Part shown: positions 1 through 11,369 of the stretch, piece by piece
Position numbering within the stretch: position 1 is the first letter of the stretch
How the letters are laid out: each line of letters opens with the position of its first letter
Assembly: GCA_023014485.1 (NCBI GenBank)
Contig: JAJOZX010009446.1
Span: 90,001 to 154,000 of the forward strand
Direction of reading: 5' to 3'
Length of the DNA: 64,000 nt
From: Bathynomus jamesi
Taxonomy: Eukaryota; Arthropoda; Malacostraca; Isopoda; Cirolanidae
Program-made: the position numbers and the translations under genes
The notes under the pieces: generated by a model
What the model saw: only the letters and a program-made list of their open reading frames with translations
Told to the model about the DNA's origin: nothing
The model's database searches: none

Positions 1-351
1 GGCAAACAAATTTTGGTTCCGGCTGGAGTATCCAGCTGCCGGAACATTTTGCGTTAACTTAGGCCCTAACTACTCGGTTTATAATTTTAAATAATATATG
101 TATTATTAAATTCTAAATTGATGAACTTTAACTGTTTTCTGACAATTTTTATTTTTGACACTTAAATGGTTCTCACACGTGGTGCCTCATTATTAAGTAA
201 GATATTATTTCACTTGTTTTATCACTTTTATGTTTTCTCTTTACAGATATAAAATTAAATATATTTCATTTACAATTTTTACATATACATATTTTTCGTA
301 AGCATAAGGCTAAGTTATAGTCTATATTCTATAATAATAAATATTTAAAAA

Positions 352-435
352 ATGCCGATTTCTGGAGTTTGGAAATAACTCTGAAGATACAGCAATATCA
401 ATTGTTATCCCAGCTATTAAAACCCTAAGAATGTA
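352..435 (+). pseudogene. hAT transposase fragment (upstream part)
   Basis: Reads in one frame as a stretch containing NSEDTAISIVIPAIKTL, the 'dTas..iP.i..L' block found before the dimerisation domain of hAT/ZBED-type transposases. The last codons (R-M-Y) are cut after TA at 434-435 by the large insertion, and the coding frame resumes at 6915 with Y-L-E-K-P. Sequence before 352 is AT-rich and may be intron or decayed. Function would have been DNA transposition in the nucleus. The fragment is too short and broken to act. Confidence 0.5.
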
Positions 436-572
436 CAGTGCTTACAAGAAGTCTCACGCTTCTGTCTCGTCTCAAGCTAGTCTGTTAGGTATAAAATGGG
501 CGGTCCTTATGGCAGCGGAGGTGTGTTCGGATTGGTGCACATAACTGCTCTAACACAATCAATGACGTCCAT
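436..572. repeat. Left terminal inverted repeat of the 6.5-kb element
   Basis: Pairs with 6776-6912 in inverse orientation. Starts with CAGTGCTTACAAG directly after TA and remains alignable through CAATGACGTCCA. Confidence 0.8.
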
Positions 573-1424
573 TATTACGTCACTTCTGCTACATTTTAGT
601 GTTTAAAATACAAATGACTAAGAAGCAGAATGGAGCAAGTTTCGGGATGTTGGGATGGTTATGGAGCAATCCTAGTCATCATAATATTAGCTGGGCATTA
701 CATTATACCGTCTCAATATATACTGTAGACTATACAGAATGACTAATTCGGCAAATATCCCAAATCATGGCATGATACCTAAGTTATTTTGACGCAGGTC
801 TAAATTATTTGTTCAAATGCAATTATTGATATCGAGTAATTGTTGGGAATTGTTGTCAATATTGTTGTTTGTGATATATATCCTACGTGAAGAATCTAAT
901 GACCAAATTCCTCATTGAACCTCTCACGCGCTCGCATTTCGAGGAAGTCACGGTCGTCTCACTAATAGATAGTTTATCCATTGTTTTAAGTGGTAACCTA
1001 TTAAACGAACTATGTTATGAAAGTCATTAGTCTAAAGCAAGACTGGTGGGCCGTGAATCAGAGAAATTTGCATTTGATTTGTTCATCGTAATTATTACGT
1101 AATATAGTATACTGTATATAGTAGTATATAAGAGTTTATTGGTAGCATATCATATGACAATTCCCATAAACATGTGATGACCTCGATGTTGCTAGTTTTT
1201 ATTTTTTTCCTGAAACTATTACCTTCTCATAGTTTGTTTGAACAATGCATATATTATCATCTCCACGAGCGTAGACATTGCAAGAAGAGATTCTAACTAA
1301 GGATAAGTAAAGTTCTTTCATGGTCACAATATATACTTTTATAGGTGTCAAACATAAAAATATAATAAAATTCTATATTAACATAAATATATATTCGATA
1401 CACATTTACGTCATGGCTTTAACA

Positions 1425-2459
1425 TCAGTATTTCGTATAGCTTCCTCCAGCATCAATAATTTCTTGCAATCGTTGCGGCATAGAAGAGGCCAGATTGTAG
1501 GGAATGTTTGGTGTTCGGCGTAAGCTCTCCCAACTATTCCTCGTGTGAGCTAAAAGTGCTTCAAATGTTCCTTCATTGCGTTATTCCCATTCGTTAATCA
1601 TTATTGCCCAAAGGTTTTCAATCGGATTCAAATCAGGAGAACGTGGTGGCAGAATTAGATTAATAATCTCTGGGTGATCTTCGTACCACGCTCTCACAAC
1701 GTTACTCCTATGAATGGGACTGTCATCTTCCATTAAGTAAAATGGTTCCGGTGCTGGAACCAGATACGCACGAACACTGGGTAGCAGCACCTCTTCCAGT
1801 ATCTGGCAATATTGCTGTCCAGTAAAGCGTCCATCTACTTGAGTCAATTCTCCGACACCATAGCCAGACATCCAGCCCCACACACCGAGATTGATGTGAC
1901 CACTACGTTTGCTCGGGAAAACATTTCCTTCTTCATAGCGCTTTCCGCGCTGCCTCCAACAATGCAGGGAACCATGACTATCTGTTGAAAATGTTTTTTC
2001 GTCACAGTACACAACGTTTCTCCAGAATTCTTCCTCCTGCGGCAAGTATTGCAAGGCAAATCCCATCCGCGCCTCTTTATGCTCAACCGTCAATGCAGGT
2101 TTTATAGCTGGACGGCGAGAAAAATACCCTGCCTCGTGAAGTCTGTTGTTCGCTGTATTTGCGCTACAACGAAGGTTCAGGTGTTTGTAAATATGCGTCG
2201 CTGGAACAAACGGATGCTCTCTGGCATGATTAACAATCGCAGCATCTTCCTCTTGAGATGTTGAACGCGGAGGAGCAGACCTCGGCAAAGTAGCGATTGA
2301 GTTTTCTGCTTCATACCGATGAATCCACCGTTCCACAGTGCTTCGATGAACGTCTAGTCGTCTTGATATTTCTCTTATTGGCACACCATATTCATGCAAT
2401 GTCACCATTGCTCCCCGCATTGTCTGGGTCGTCTCGTGGTGCACAGACGGCCTTTCCAT
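1425..2459 (-). pseudogene. Tc1/mariner-like DDE transposase with one internal stop
   Basis: About 345 codons, the usual Tc1 length. The N-terminus carries a helix-turn-helix (GVPIREISRRLDVHRSTVERW, residues ~26-46). The catalytic core shows VVYCDEKTF (first Asp), MEDDSPIH (second Asp) and SPDLNPIENLW (Glu). I count 35 residues between the second Asp and the Glu, one more than classical DD34E Tc1. A TAA at 1578-1580 interrupts the frame after NEWE; homology continues in the same frame to a TGA at 1425-1427 (ending AGGSYTKY). No other disruption is seen, so inactivation is recent or the stop is an assembly error. The start ATG at 2459 follows an in-frame upstream stop. It is probably the transposase of the surrounding 436-6912 element. 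Confidence 0.85.
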
Positions 2460-2579
2460 CCTTGTGTAAATGGCTTATGTGAAGCGTGCTAGGACGATAA
2501 AGGAAATGAGGATACCATGCACCCCTTCTGAAATTGATTTCGGTTGTGAAGGGTACCAACCCTTCGAATGGTAATAATA

Positions 2580-5365
2580 ACACTGGTATACATATGAAAT
2601 TTTTTTGTCTGCTGTGAGGGTTTTTTCAACTCATATAATTCGACCATGCTGAATTCGAAAATGACATTGGTTTTCCTCAATCAGGTCAGGTTTTTTCTCT
2701 ATTGGCCATTTATTATAAGTCCAATTTTATCCCCAAATTTATTGATTTTTTTTAGCTTAAACACTGTAGATACGAGTAATATTATAAGAACACACGTGAA
2801 AAATGAAAACATTGTGTGAATAAATACTTTTATTCATACAATGAATATGGAAAAAAGTTTAGTGAGAAGGAATGAAGTTTTTTTGGCTTTCGTCTGTGTT
2901 TTTCTTCGGGCACGTCTCGCCTCAAACACCAGCAATAGTCCGCCAGCATATTGATATCCCAGTTTCCCTGGTACTTCTCTTCCATTATTTTGATATCTTG
3001 GTGAAATCGTTCACCTGCTCCTCACTATAATCCCCGCAATTTTCAGGAAAATAGTCCAAGTGAGACCACAAAAAGTGCATTTTTATGGACATGCGCGACC
3101 CATGAGCTTTGAAAGCTTCCATCAAGTTTTCGACAACGGATTCGTATTCTGGACTTCTACGCTTGCCAAGAAAATCAGTGACAACTGATTTGAATGCCTG
3201 CCAGGCATTCTTCTCAGTTGGAGTCATTGCGTTTTCGAACTGAGTATCCTTGATCAAAGTTCGAATTTGAGGACCATCAAAAACCCCAGCATTTAGTTTA
3301 GCATAAGATATATGAGGAAATTTACTCTCGAGATATCGGAATGCTGAACCCTCCTTATTCATTGATTTGATGAAATTTTTCATCAAGCCCAGCTTAATAT
3401 GAAGTGGTGGGAGCAAAATTTTTGTTGGTGGTACAAGGGGCACTGAAACGACATTATGCGACCCAGGTTCAAAATTCTCTCTGGATGCCCATTCACGCTG
3501 TGCATAGTGCTTCTCATCCGCTCGGCTATCCCATTTGCAGAGGAAACATGGGTATTTCGTGTATCCCCCTTGCATTCCCAATACAAATGCCACAATCTGA
3601 AAAAAAATGAAAATATTTAAAGAATTTAGAGAATTTGTTCTATCAGATAAAAAAATCTATGCATTGGACTGTATCACTTCTGTGGGGAAGTTAAGTGTTC
3701 TTATACGCTCTCAAATAACCTTTGGAAAAACAACATAGTTAATAGCAATAGTTTACTTATGATATTAGTATTACCTTCAAATCTCCACAGATCCTCCAGT
3801 TATGTTGGTCGTATACGAGAGCATCCAGTAAAATTTTCATGTTATCGTAGCTCTCAGTAAGTTGTACGGAATGTGCTACAGGGACTGATGCAACCCTATT
3901 CCCAATGTTGAGAAGTACTGCTTTCAAACTTCGTTTAGACGAGTCTATAAATAGCCTCCATTCTGATGCGTTATATGGCAGGCCCAAGGATTCGATTAGC
4001 CCCTCAACATTGCAGCAGTACACTAAGGAAGAGGTATTTTCGTGCACTGTAAAAAACTTGCGGAATTCTTCCTCTCGTTTCCTATACCAGGAGAATGTTG
4101 TTCCCGGAGCCAGCAAGTTGTCCTCTCGAAGTCGTGAGCCCAAGATCTCGGCAGCTAATTTGGAAAGTCCTAAATCCCTGGTAAGATCATTAAGTTTGGC
4201 CTGGTTGAGAGGCCTCAGCTCATTTGAAGCGGTATTTTGAGGTATATACGACTGGGACTGGTCATTGGCATTGGTCATTGATTCATCATCAGAATCATCG
4301 AAGTCCAGGGTTTGAGGTGGGTCGGGTATTGGAATTCCAGGACCATGGGGTACAGGTCTCATAGCAGAAGGAATGTCAGGGTATACAACAATGTGTTTAT
4401 TCTTCTTGTTAACTCCTGAAAATAGAAACACAGAAACATGGATATAAAACTTGCATATGAAATAGAAGAAGCATTCAGACAGTGGCGGCTCGTGAGGGAA
4501 GGCTGCGGTCTGTAAGATATGAAATAGGTCGATGGAGTCTGTATATTTTCTTTCTTTTTCATTCATATTGTCCCTTCGGGGACAGTATGAATAAAGAAAG
4601 AAAATATGCAATCATTGTATATGTAAATGTAACTTGTATAACAATATGTATGTGTAAATGTATTTTCTATAACAATATGTATATGTAAATGTATGATTAC
4701 CATTATGGTGAATATTATGCTATGTATGGTGAATATTACATTATGGTGAATATTATGTCAAGTTTCATACGAGGATTTCAAAATATTTAAGAAAAATAAA
4801 TTTATAAGCCCACCTTGGAGGTTTGTCATGCAGAAATAGCAATCTGTCACGTGATCCTTTCCTTCTCTCCAAATCATGGGAATTCCAAAAGGCAAAGATT
4901 TCGCTCTGCCTTTGCTCCATCTTCTCAAATTTTCAATGCACGTCTTGCAGCACATATGAGGGGCGAAATTTTTGTCCTGGTCCCCTAGCTTAATTCCAAA
5001 GTATGCTCTTTCCATTGTCTTCACAAATTTAGTGATTTGGGACTGGTTATTTGGCAAGGTAACCGTCCCACATATGTAGCAGAATCTATTGGGATCATTT
5101 TTACACGCTCTATTCATTATGAAATATTTTATCTATATGCCTGAAAAGTAAAAAAAGATATTATACAAGTGAAACAAGTGATGATAGATGTTACTGTTCC
5201 AATTCCGCTTTGACAAAATTACGAAAAATTCTATTTTACTTATGAGGCCATAGCCGGATAACCTGAGCTGATTGAGAAAAACGGATTGCAGATTCGAAAT
5301 CAGCAGGAAAACCTCTAAGAATCACTTACAAAACCCTTGACAGCAAAATTGATGCATACCAGTGT
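2580..5365 (-). mobile_element. 2.8-kb inverted-repeat DNA transposon of an orphan family
   Basis: The left end starts ACACTGGTATACAT at 2580 and the right end, read inward on the minus strand, starts ACACTGGTATGCAT at 5365. About 150 bp of imperfect inverted repeat follows on each side, with shared blocks such as a GCTGA(A/T)TTCGAA core and CTCAATCAGSTCAGGTT. A second copy (from 19471) starts with ACACTGGTCTAC in the same position relative to the same gene, which supports the terminus. No convincing target duplication was found. It encodes one spliced minus-strand gene and is nested in the 6.5-kb element. Confidence 0.7.
2830..5117 (-). pseudogene. Three-exon gene of orphan transposon family (Cys-rich, 'CFLC..WDSRA' type)
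   Basis: Exon 1 is 5117-4814, exon 2 is 4415-3775, exon 3 is 3596-2830. All junctions have GT/AG and phases fit, giving ~570 residues. Exon 1 has paired cysteines (FCYICG, HMCCKTC, CYFC) resembling an arthropod ZAD-like zinc cluster. Exon 2 carries YPDIPSAMRPVPHGPGIP and an acidic stretch, then EWRLFIDSSK. Exon 3 carries CFLCKWDSRA and KILLPPLHIKLGLMKNF. A one-base deletion near 3009-3026 shifts the frame; the family's C-terminus (FHQDI..., MLADYCW...) continues in the next frame to a TAA at 2830-2832. I recognise the family as a highly repeated protein of invertebrate genomes, but not its superfamily. A transposase role is inferred from the flanking inverted repeats. Confidence 0.75.
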
Positions 5366-5705
5366 AATCAGCCAATTTCCTATTTTGTTGAACATATGCA
5401 TAAAAAATTCGTCTTAAAAGCCAAGGATCCAAAGATTGTCAGCAATAGTTTATATCCCAACTGAATATAGTCAGCCATCAACAGTATAATCATATTTTAT
5501 TTCCATAACTACTCATAACTACTCTGTTATAGTAAATAACCTTATTATGACTTAGGTAGTAGTGGTAATTCTGAGTGGCGGCCTCTAGCCACATACGTTA
5601 AACCTATCAGTGCGTCTAAGACCAAACTCTTCTGTTTCTGTTAATTCATTGTTAGTTTAAGGTATTTTGCTTTTTGTCTTTCTAGGTCTAGGGCATTAAA
5701 ATAAA

Positions 5706-5913
5706 CAGAGCTGGGCACTTGCGGTTTTTTTTTGCGGTACTGCGGTACTACCGTGTTGGTCGGTACCGCGGAAAGTACCGCGGGAAATTTGAATGCGGTA
5801 GCGGTACTGCTGTACTTTCAGCGATCCTTTGCGGTACTGCGTTATGCGGTACCGGTTTGGTAGTGCGGTAGTAGTACCGCAGTACCGCAAAAAAACGCAA
5901 GTGCCCAGCTCTG
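5706..5913. mobile_element. 208-bp foldback hAT MITE built from GCGGTAC units
   Basis: The termini CAGAGCTGGGCACTTGCG and its exact inverse at the right end enclose many copies of GCGGTAC(T). It is flanked by a perfect 8-bp duplication AAAATAAA (5698-5705 and 5914-5921), the hAT signature. No coding content. Confidence 0.9.
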
Positions 5914-6476
5914 AAAATAAATATTTGAGTTTGTGTTTAGCATTTCCTCCTCCCTTCGTAATTCCCCACCCAACCTCGTTTCCTTCGACATAGCAACGCT
6001 TACCTCCATCCTCATTCCACTTCCTTCATTAAACCTATTATCGCTTTTACTGTCCCTTCCTTCCATCCTTCAATGCCAGCGTTCTTAAACTTAGCACATA
6101 AATTATATAATATGGAATCTAACACCTTAGATATCTACGCATTCATGTTACTTGAAGACGCCTGTGTCTTAGGGGAATCTAAATGTTGAGCGTGGGCTTG
6201 AGGGGTAGTCTATAGATTATTACAGATGACCTTGAACGCTCCAACTACTTAAAAATGATTATTTATTACGCACATCATATGGCATAATACACACATGAAT
6301 TTAAGTATCTCTTACACTATAGGAATGGAATTGAATCCTACCAGATTTAAAAAGTCGCAAAATATGATAGATTAGGTTGTATTAAGAGGTCACTAAGAGA
6401 AAAGGATTTGGAGTACAGCGGAAGGCAGAGAGTATATTTTCTCGAGTTTCGGTTATTATTGACGTTATATGGATAC

Positions 6477-6481
<5 letters not shown>

Positions 6482-6542
<61 letters not shown>
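6482..6542. repeat. (GA)n microsatellite
   Basis: About 30 uninterrupted GA dinucleotides inside the 6.5-kb element. Confidence 0.95.
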
Positions 6543-6548
<6 letters not shown>

Positions 6549-6775
6549 TTTTAAATCACACCTTTTAAATAGTTTGTGGGTAAGGGCTTCACGTATGTTA
6601 TTTTAGTCCAGGGTAGTTTATGTGGAGGTGTTAACGTAACTTGCACTTGGGACTGTTAATTGTAAGACAACTACCGTAGCTGGGACTGACACACGTTATT
6701 CCCTGCATACTCTATATATATCTATATACAGTATGTCTCTATATATAAATAGATAGTGATCGACACAATGATAAT

Positions 6776-6912
6776 GTGGACGTCATTGATGTGGTTAGAG
6801 CAATTATGTGCACTAATCCGAACACATCTCCGCTGCCATAAGGACCGCCCATTTTATACCTAACAGACTAGCTTGGGACGAGACAGAGGCGCGAGACTTC
6901 TTGTAAGCACTG
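6776..6912. repeat. Right terminal inverted repeat of the 6.5-kb element
   Basis: Inverse copy of 436-572, ending CTTGTAAGCACTG before TA (6913-6914). Confidence 0.8.
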
Positions 6913-6914
6913 TA

Positions 6915-7644
6915 CCTTGAGAAACCTTGGGATAGATCTGGAGTAGAAACCTTGAAGACAGAGTTGCTGAACTCTATATCTGAGCGGTTTGGATCATTGT
7001 ATGACAAAAAATGCTTTGCACTTGCTACTGTCCTTAATCCACAATACAAACTGTCACCATTCAGCAACACTTGACAGATTAAGGATTTGCCTGAAAGAAG
7101 AAGTATTTCTTGTAAACAAAATGGAAGAAGAAAGTAAAAATGAAACAACCTCAAGTGATGATTCTGAGATTGACAAATTTGGCAAAAATTCACCAGACAC
7201 TAAATCATTTGGGATTGCTTTGAAAAAGTGATACACAATCAGAAAGAAAAGCGCAAACAAATTGAGGAAGAACCTGAAGAGAAAAAGGCTGAAGAACCTG
7301 AATCCAAAATGACTAAAAGAAAGAAAAGGAAAGTCGCCAGAGATCATTCCATCAATAACAGAATTCATAATGAAATTGAGTTATACCTTGACTCACCTCA
7401 AATTGACAGGAACTCTAATCCTCTCACCTGGTGGAATGAAAATGAAGGAATGTTTCCTACTATAAATCTTGCCAAAGTAGCAAGAAAGTATTTACCAACT
7501 TCACCTTCAAGCGTGTTCAGTGAGCAGATGTTCAGCCAAGCGGTTAACATTTACACAGAACGACGGAATTGCCTATTGCCAGAAATGGCTGATAAACTTC
7601 ATTTTCTTCATGCTATCTTATTGAGGTATAATTTCAACTGTTGA
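6915..7644 (+). pseudogene. hAT transposase, C-terminal half
   Basis: Continues the frame broken at 435. Blocks in order are ALATVLNPQYKL (the hAT 'lAt.LdPrfK' motif), a Lys/Glu-rich linker, and a dimerisation domain with NPLTWWNENEGMFPTINLAK, ARKYLPTSPSSVFSEQMFS and a stop after RYNFNC. Two frameshifts (near 7070 and 7228) and a stop after SNT break the frame. hAT enzymes move DNA by cut-and-paste in the nucleus. This copy cannot make an intact protein. Confidence 0.85.
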
Positions 7645-8151
7645 AGCACAAGTTTTGTCTTTGTAAACAGTAGTTACTGTCTTTTGATTTTTCTCTTCCA
7701 CTCTTTTCTATGTTGTGTTTATAATTCAGTATAAATCTAGTATTTCTTTTATTGAGGAAAACATTAAGCAAGGAACTTTTTTTTATATAATTTTATATAA
7801 TTTTTATATAATGTAAAAAACTATGAAAAATGGCAATTTCAAAACAAAAGTAGTTTTATAATTTTTGTTTTATTATCATAAAAAATATTAAAAAAAACTA
7901 CCTAGCAAGGAAAATTTTGAACGTTTTATCATATATTTCATTTGTTATTTGATACATGCAAGTAGTCAAAGGAATGGCTAAGGACTTTGCATAAATATAT
8001 CAAAATCTGTTTATAAATAATTATATTTTCCTTCTGTTTTTTTTTTCATTTAATATCATTAAACACCGAATGATTCCAGATTGGCCGGATATCAGAGTTC
8101 CGGCCGGAATTCCGACCAGCAGGAACCGGAACCAGAATTCCGGTACACCTC

Positions 8152-9326
8152 TATATAATATCAGTATTATGACTGATCGCATTCATTTCCAACAACAAAG
8201 TCTAAAATACTATTAATTAATAACCTAATGTAAAATGCAGATAATTTTATAAAACAAGTTTAAAATTCAAGTTTATAATTTCGGGAAAATTCAATACGTG
8301 AATCAATGGCTGAACGTCTAATTAATACTCTATTACACTATCCAACAGTTAATTAAAATTACTCTGATTAATTAAAAAAACGATAACTAAGAAAATGGTT
8401 AAGTGTTTAAAGTCACTCCACTGGTTCACACTTAAAAGGAAAAAAATAAAAGTTAAAAGTAGTAGTTAATAATTAAAACTCAACGTCAGAGAACGTTTGG
8501 TGAGTTGACTGGGGAAAGAAAACGAAGGCAGTAAGCGAAGCACACAGCTGATTGCCTCATCTCGATTTTGAAGGTCAGTCGTAGTTGCAGTCAGGTGTGC
8601 AGAGAGAGGAAAGTGGTGAAGTCATCTACAACCGTGACGTCATCCAAGAGAAAGATAAAGCATACAAACGTTGAAGGAATATGTTGGACGGAAGACGGTC
8701 GATGAGGTTGATCGAAGGAAATACAAACAATGATTCAAAAGTTGGTCGAAGATTACAAATCGAAGAGAAGTTCTTCAAGGGAAAATTTTTGCAGTAAATT
8801 TATAGGGTTGATTGTAGAGAGATTTACAACGAAGAAATTTCACAGGAGGCGAAAGTTGATTGAAGGTCAAATGATGAATTAACTCAAAGTGAGGTTGCAG
8901 ACGGAGGGGTTCAAGTTAAATTTGCTTGAAGTGGTAAAAATCTACGACAGAGGAGTGACTAAATCAATTCCATGAAGTGTTTCAAAATTTTTTCAAAGTA
9001 GGAACATCCAATGATGAACTACGGGTCTTGCAATGGGAAACTAAAATGTCTCGGTCTCGGTGGGACCTCCAAATGTCGTGAGTGTACGGGCCACTTCTCC
9101 CTTGCGACGATCCAACGAAGGTGGTCCTTAGCCGTAGCCGTAGAGCATCCGAGTAACAAGAATGTTAAACAGTTTCTACCAAGTTTTTTCAAAGGAGCGA
9201 ATGGAAACACTTCAGTTCTCAATTGGAGTCTTCGTTCACTCAAATGATTTTTATTGCACAAAGTATATACAGAGCGAGGCACTGAAGGAAGGAAATGACT
9301 TTACAGCTTCTCACGATAACCGCTGA
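8152..9326. other. Unassigned region
   Basis: No supported gene. Short open frames at 9011-9282 have no recognisable features. The 8480-8960 part is purine-rich and could be untranslated sequence of a retroelement, but nothing confirms that. Confidence 0.3.
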
Positions 9327-9524
9327 TGGTCAGGAATTTACAGGGGGAGAGGTTCGACCTCTTGCAACAACAGCTCAGGTAGGAATTGAAAGGGAAAAGG
9401 TTTGACCTCCTCGGTCAAGAGCTAAGGCAGGAATTATACGAGGTCTTAATCAAATGAAGGTACAGGCGGGAATTTAGAGGGAGGAGGTTTGATCTCCTCG
9501 GGCAAGGGCTAAGGCAGGAATGAA
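9327..9524. repeat. Degenerate ~48-bp tandem repeat, about four units
   Basis: Units start with (G)GAATT and contain GAGGTTYGAYCTCYT...CAAGRGCTAAGG. They recur near 9333, 9383, 9429 and 9468 with substitutions and one shortened unit. Followed by AT-rich sequence to 9890 without a gene. Confidence 0.6.
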
Positions 9525-9899
9525 ATAATTCTATAATAGAAAAAAATAAGTTAGCTAATTTTGGGGAAATACAATTCTGAAGGATAAGTCTCCCTTTAGC
9601 TGGAAATCCAATGAATCTTGATGCTAAGCACAATTTAAGCATGGAGCGAAATTTTGAAAGATAAAAAAAATTAACAAAAAAATTAATAAAAGGTACTAAT
9701 TTTGCAAAGTATACATTTTTGGATGGCAACATAATGTCGGGATTGTACATCGAGTACATTCCGCGCACATCGTTAATACATTGCAAATCTGATATACTAT
9801 AATTACGATTACAAATATCAACCAATTCACACACAGTTATTACAGTTATTACACCTGCACACAGAAACAAAAATACTGAAAGTTAGGGAACATTTAGAC

Positions 9900-10453
9900 A
9901 TGAGGGGAACACAATTCATGACAGCAGCGACAACTAACTCACAACACCCTTGCCACTACATGTACAATCATGCATCAACACCTCGCACCATTAAGATAAC
10001 ACCAGAGAGACATTATAACCAAATACTCCATTCCATACCACGCCTCACAGACATCACACAGTACAGAAAACACATACACACACACCTAACCCACAAAGCA
10101 CTGACACGACTCGGTCCGAATGCGGTCCCTAGGTGCGAAGCCGCCACCCATTAACAGGTGAGAGATCAGCCTGAGCAGATCGGATCGAGTTAACTTAGCA
10201 CGATTCCGATGTGGACATCACCCCAACTTACGGACATATAACATAGACTAGACAACTCCATAGACAACACCTGCCACCTGTGCCAGGACACACCACAAAC
10301 AATTGAACACATTATGACAGACTGTACCGCTCTAGCACAACAACGAACAGAACACATCACTAGTGCGCTGAACCTCTGGTCCACTCCGGAGAGGGCGATC
10401 GGTTACCTGCGTGCCGCCGGCTTGCTCGATCAAGATGGGCTGATCGGCTAAAC
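9900..10453 (+). pseudogene. LINE reverse transcriptase C-terminal fragment ('LINE-C')
   Basis: The frame from 9900 (KALTRLGPNAVP and a preceding H-T-rich stretch) and later frames LARFRCGHHPNLRTYNI and CHLCQDTPQTIEHIMTDC match the tail of I/Jockey-type LINE ORF2 proteins, which ends in a C-x2-C...H...C knuckle. The final block is AAGLLDQDGLIG and a stop at about 10450, followed by an (AAC)n 3' tail. Frameshifts and stops separate the blocks. It is 5'-truncated, as usual for LINE insertions. Confidence 0.7.
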
Positions 10454-11369
10454 AACAACAACAGTTAATTGTAATTTTATAGTGTTTTATATTCAGAGAT
10501 AATTATGGTGACTATTATTCTAGGATTTAATTAGGTAGTCAGGGACGTATTGAGAAAGATGGATTAGGAGTATAACACATGAAGTACATGGGCACATATA
10601 TATAACATACAAATATAATAATGTTTGAATGAATAATTAATAAAATTAATAAAAGACAGCGGTCAAGAAAGGACATGGACGTATGAATGAATATGGTCAA
10701 CAATATTTTATACTGTATCACATTAGATAAGACAACGTATACACAATAACTGGTATAGTTGTCATCCATTAAATACTAAGACCCAGTATTCAAGGTATGA
10801 CAAATGTGAGAGGAATCAATTTAATTTACTATGTCGTAGTCCACGCAATATACAATATACATTAATTCATAATTAATACGCCATAGTTATTTAATTCGTA
10901 CGTACAGTATAAGTCAATATTGGGAGAAATGAGAGGAAACAAATTAGAGAGACACAGTAATGAAGGGTTTACACCCATGGTACAAGAGTGAGTGAAACTA
11001 TTAACTAAATATATATACACTTATACGAGTATACAGTAAATATTAAGAAATTGGGTGCATTTGAGGAAGAATTAAGTAAATGAATAAAGAAGTACAGACA
11101 ACGGTTTAAATTATGCCACATTCAATGTTCACGCATAATTTGATAAAAATTTAGGGATTGAGTGTTAGATAACAATAATTATAATTAATTATAATAAATT
11201 CTATAACAAATGGGAAATAAAGATATGAGAAATATTCTGATGGAAATGTTAAACGATCTAAACTGTCGATTGTCTTTTTTGTACTTTAAGAGAATGAAAT
11301 TAAGAGACATTCGCTTCTCAGAGCGAACTTCTAAGAGCACAAACATGGATGCCGCTCAACCATAAAAAT
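10454..11369. other. AT-rich region, nothing recognised
   Basis: No open frame with recognisable features, and only low-complexity AT stretches. Confidence 0.4.

Larger units (their letters stand above)
436..6912 (-). mobile_element. 6,477-bp TA-flanked inverted-repeat element, Tc1/mariner-like
   Basis: The ends are inverted repeats starting CAGTGCTTACAAGAAGTC. The left copy is 436-572, the right copy 6776-6912, with roughly nine differences over ~137 bp by eye. TA stands outside each end (434-435 and 6913-6914), and removing one TA plus the element restores a hAT frame. CAGTG ends and a TA duplication are typical of Tc1/mariner elements, and a Tc1-like transposase lies inside (1425-2459, minus). 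The element also holds another complete transposon (2580-5365) and a hAT MITE (5706-5913), so its own length would be about 3.5 kb. That is long for Tc1, so further insertions may be hidden. Stretches 573-1424, 5366-5697 and 5922-6481 show no gene. Confidence 0.75.
1..8151 (+). mobile_element. hAT element, left end outside window, split by a 6.5-kb insertion
   Basis: Two blocks of hAT transposase coding sequence (352-435 and 6915-7644) are contiguous in the protein and are separated only by the 436-6912 insertion. Both outer zones carry TTCCGG-rich subterminal sequence (1-50 and 8083-8145). The right end reads as the complement of a hAT-type terminus close to TAGAGGTGTACCGGAATT, ending near 8151. 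The left terminus is not in the window. Between 7645 and 8080 there is only AT-rich 3' sequence. The reading frame is broken, so the copy is dead. Confidence 0.6.
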
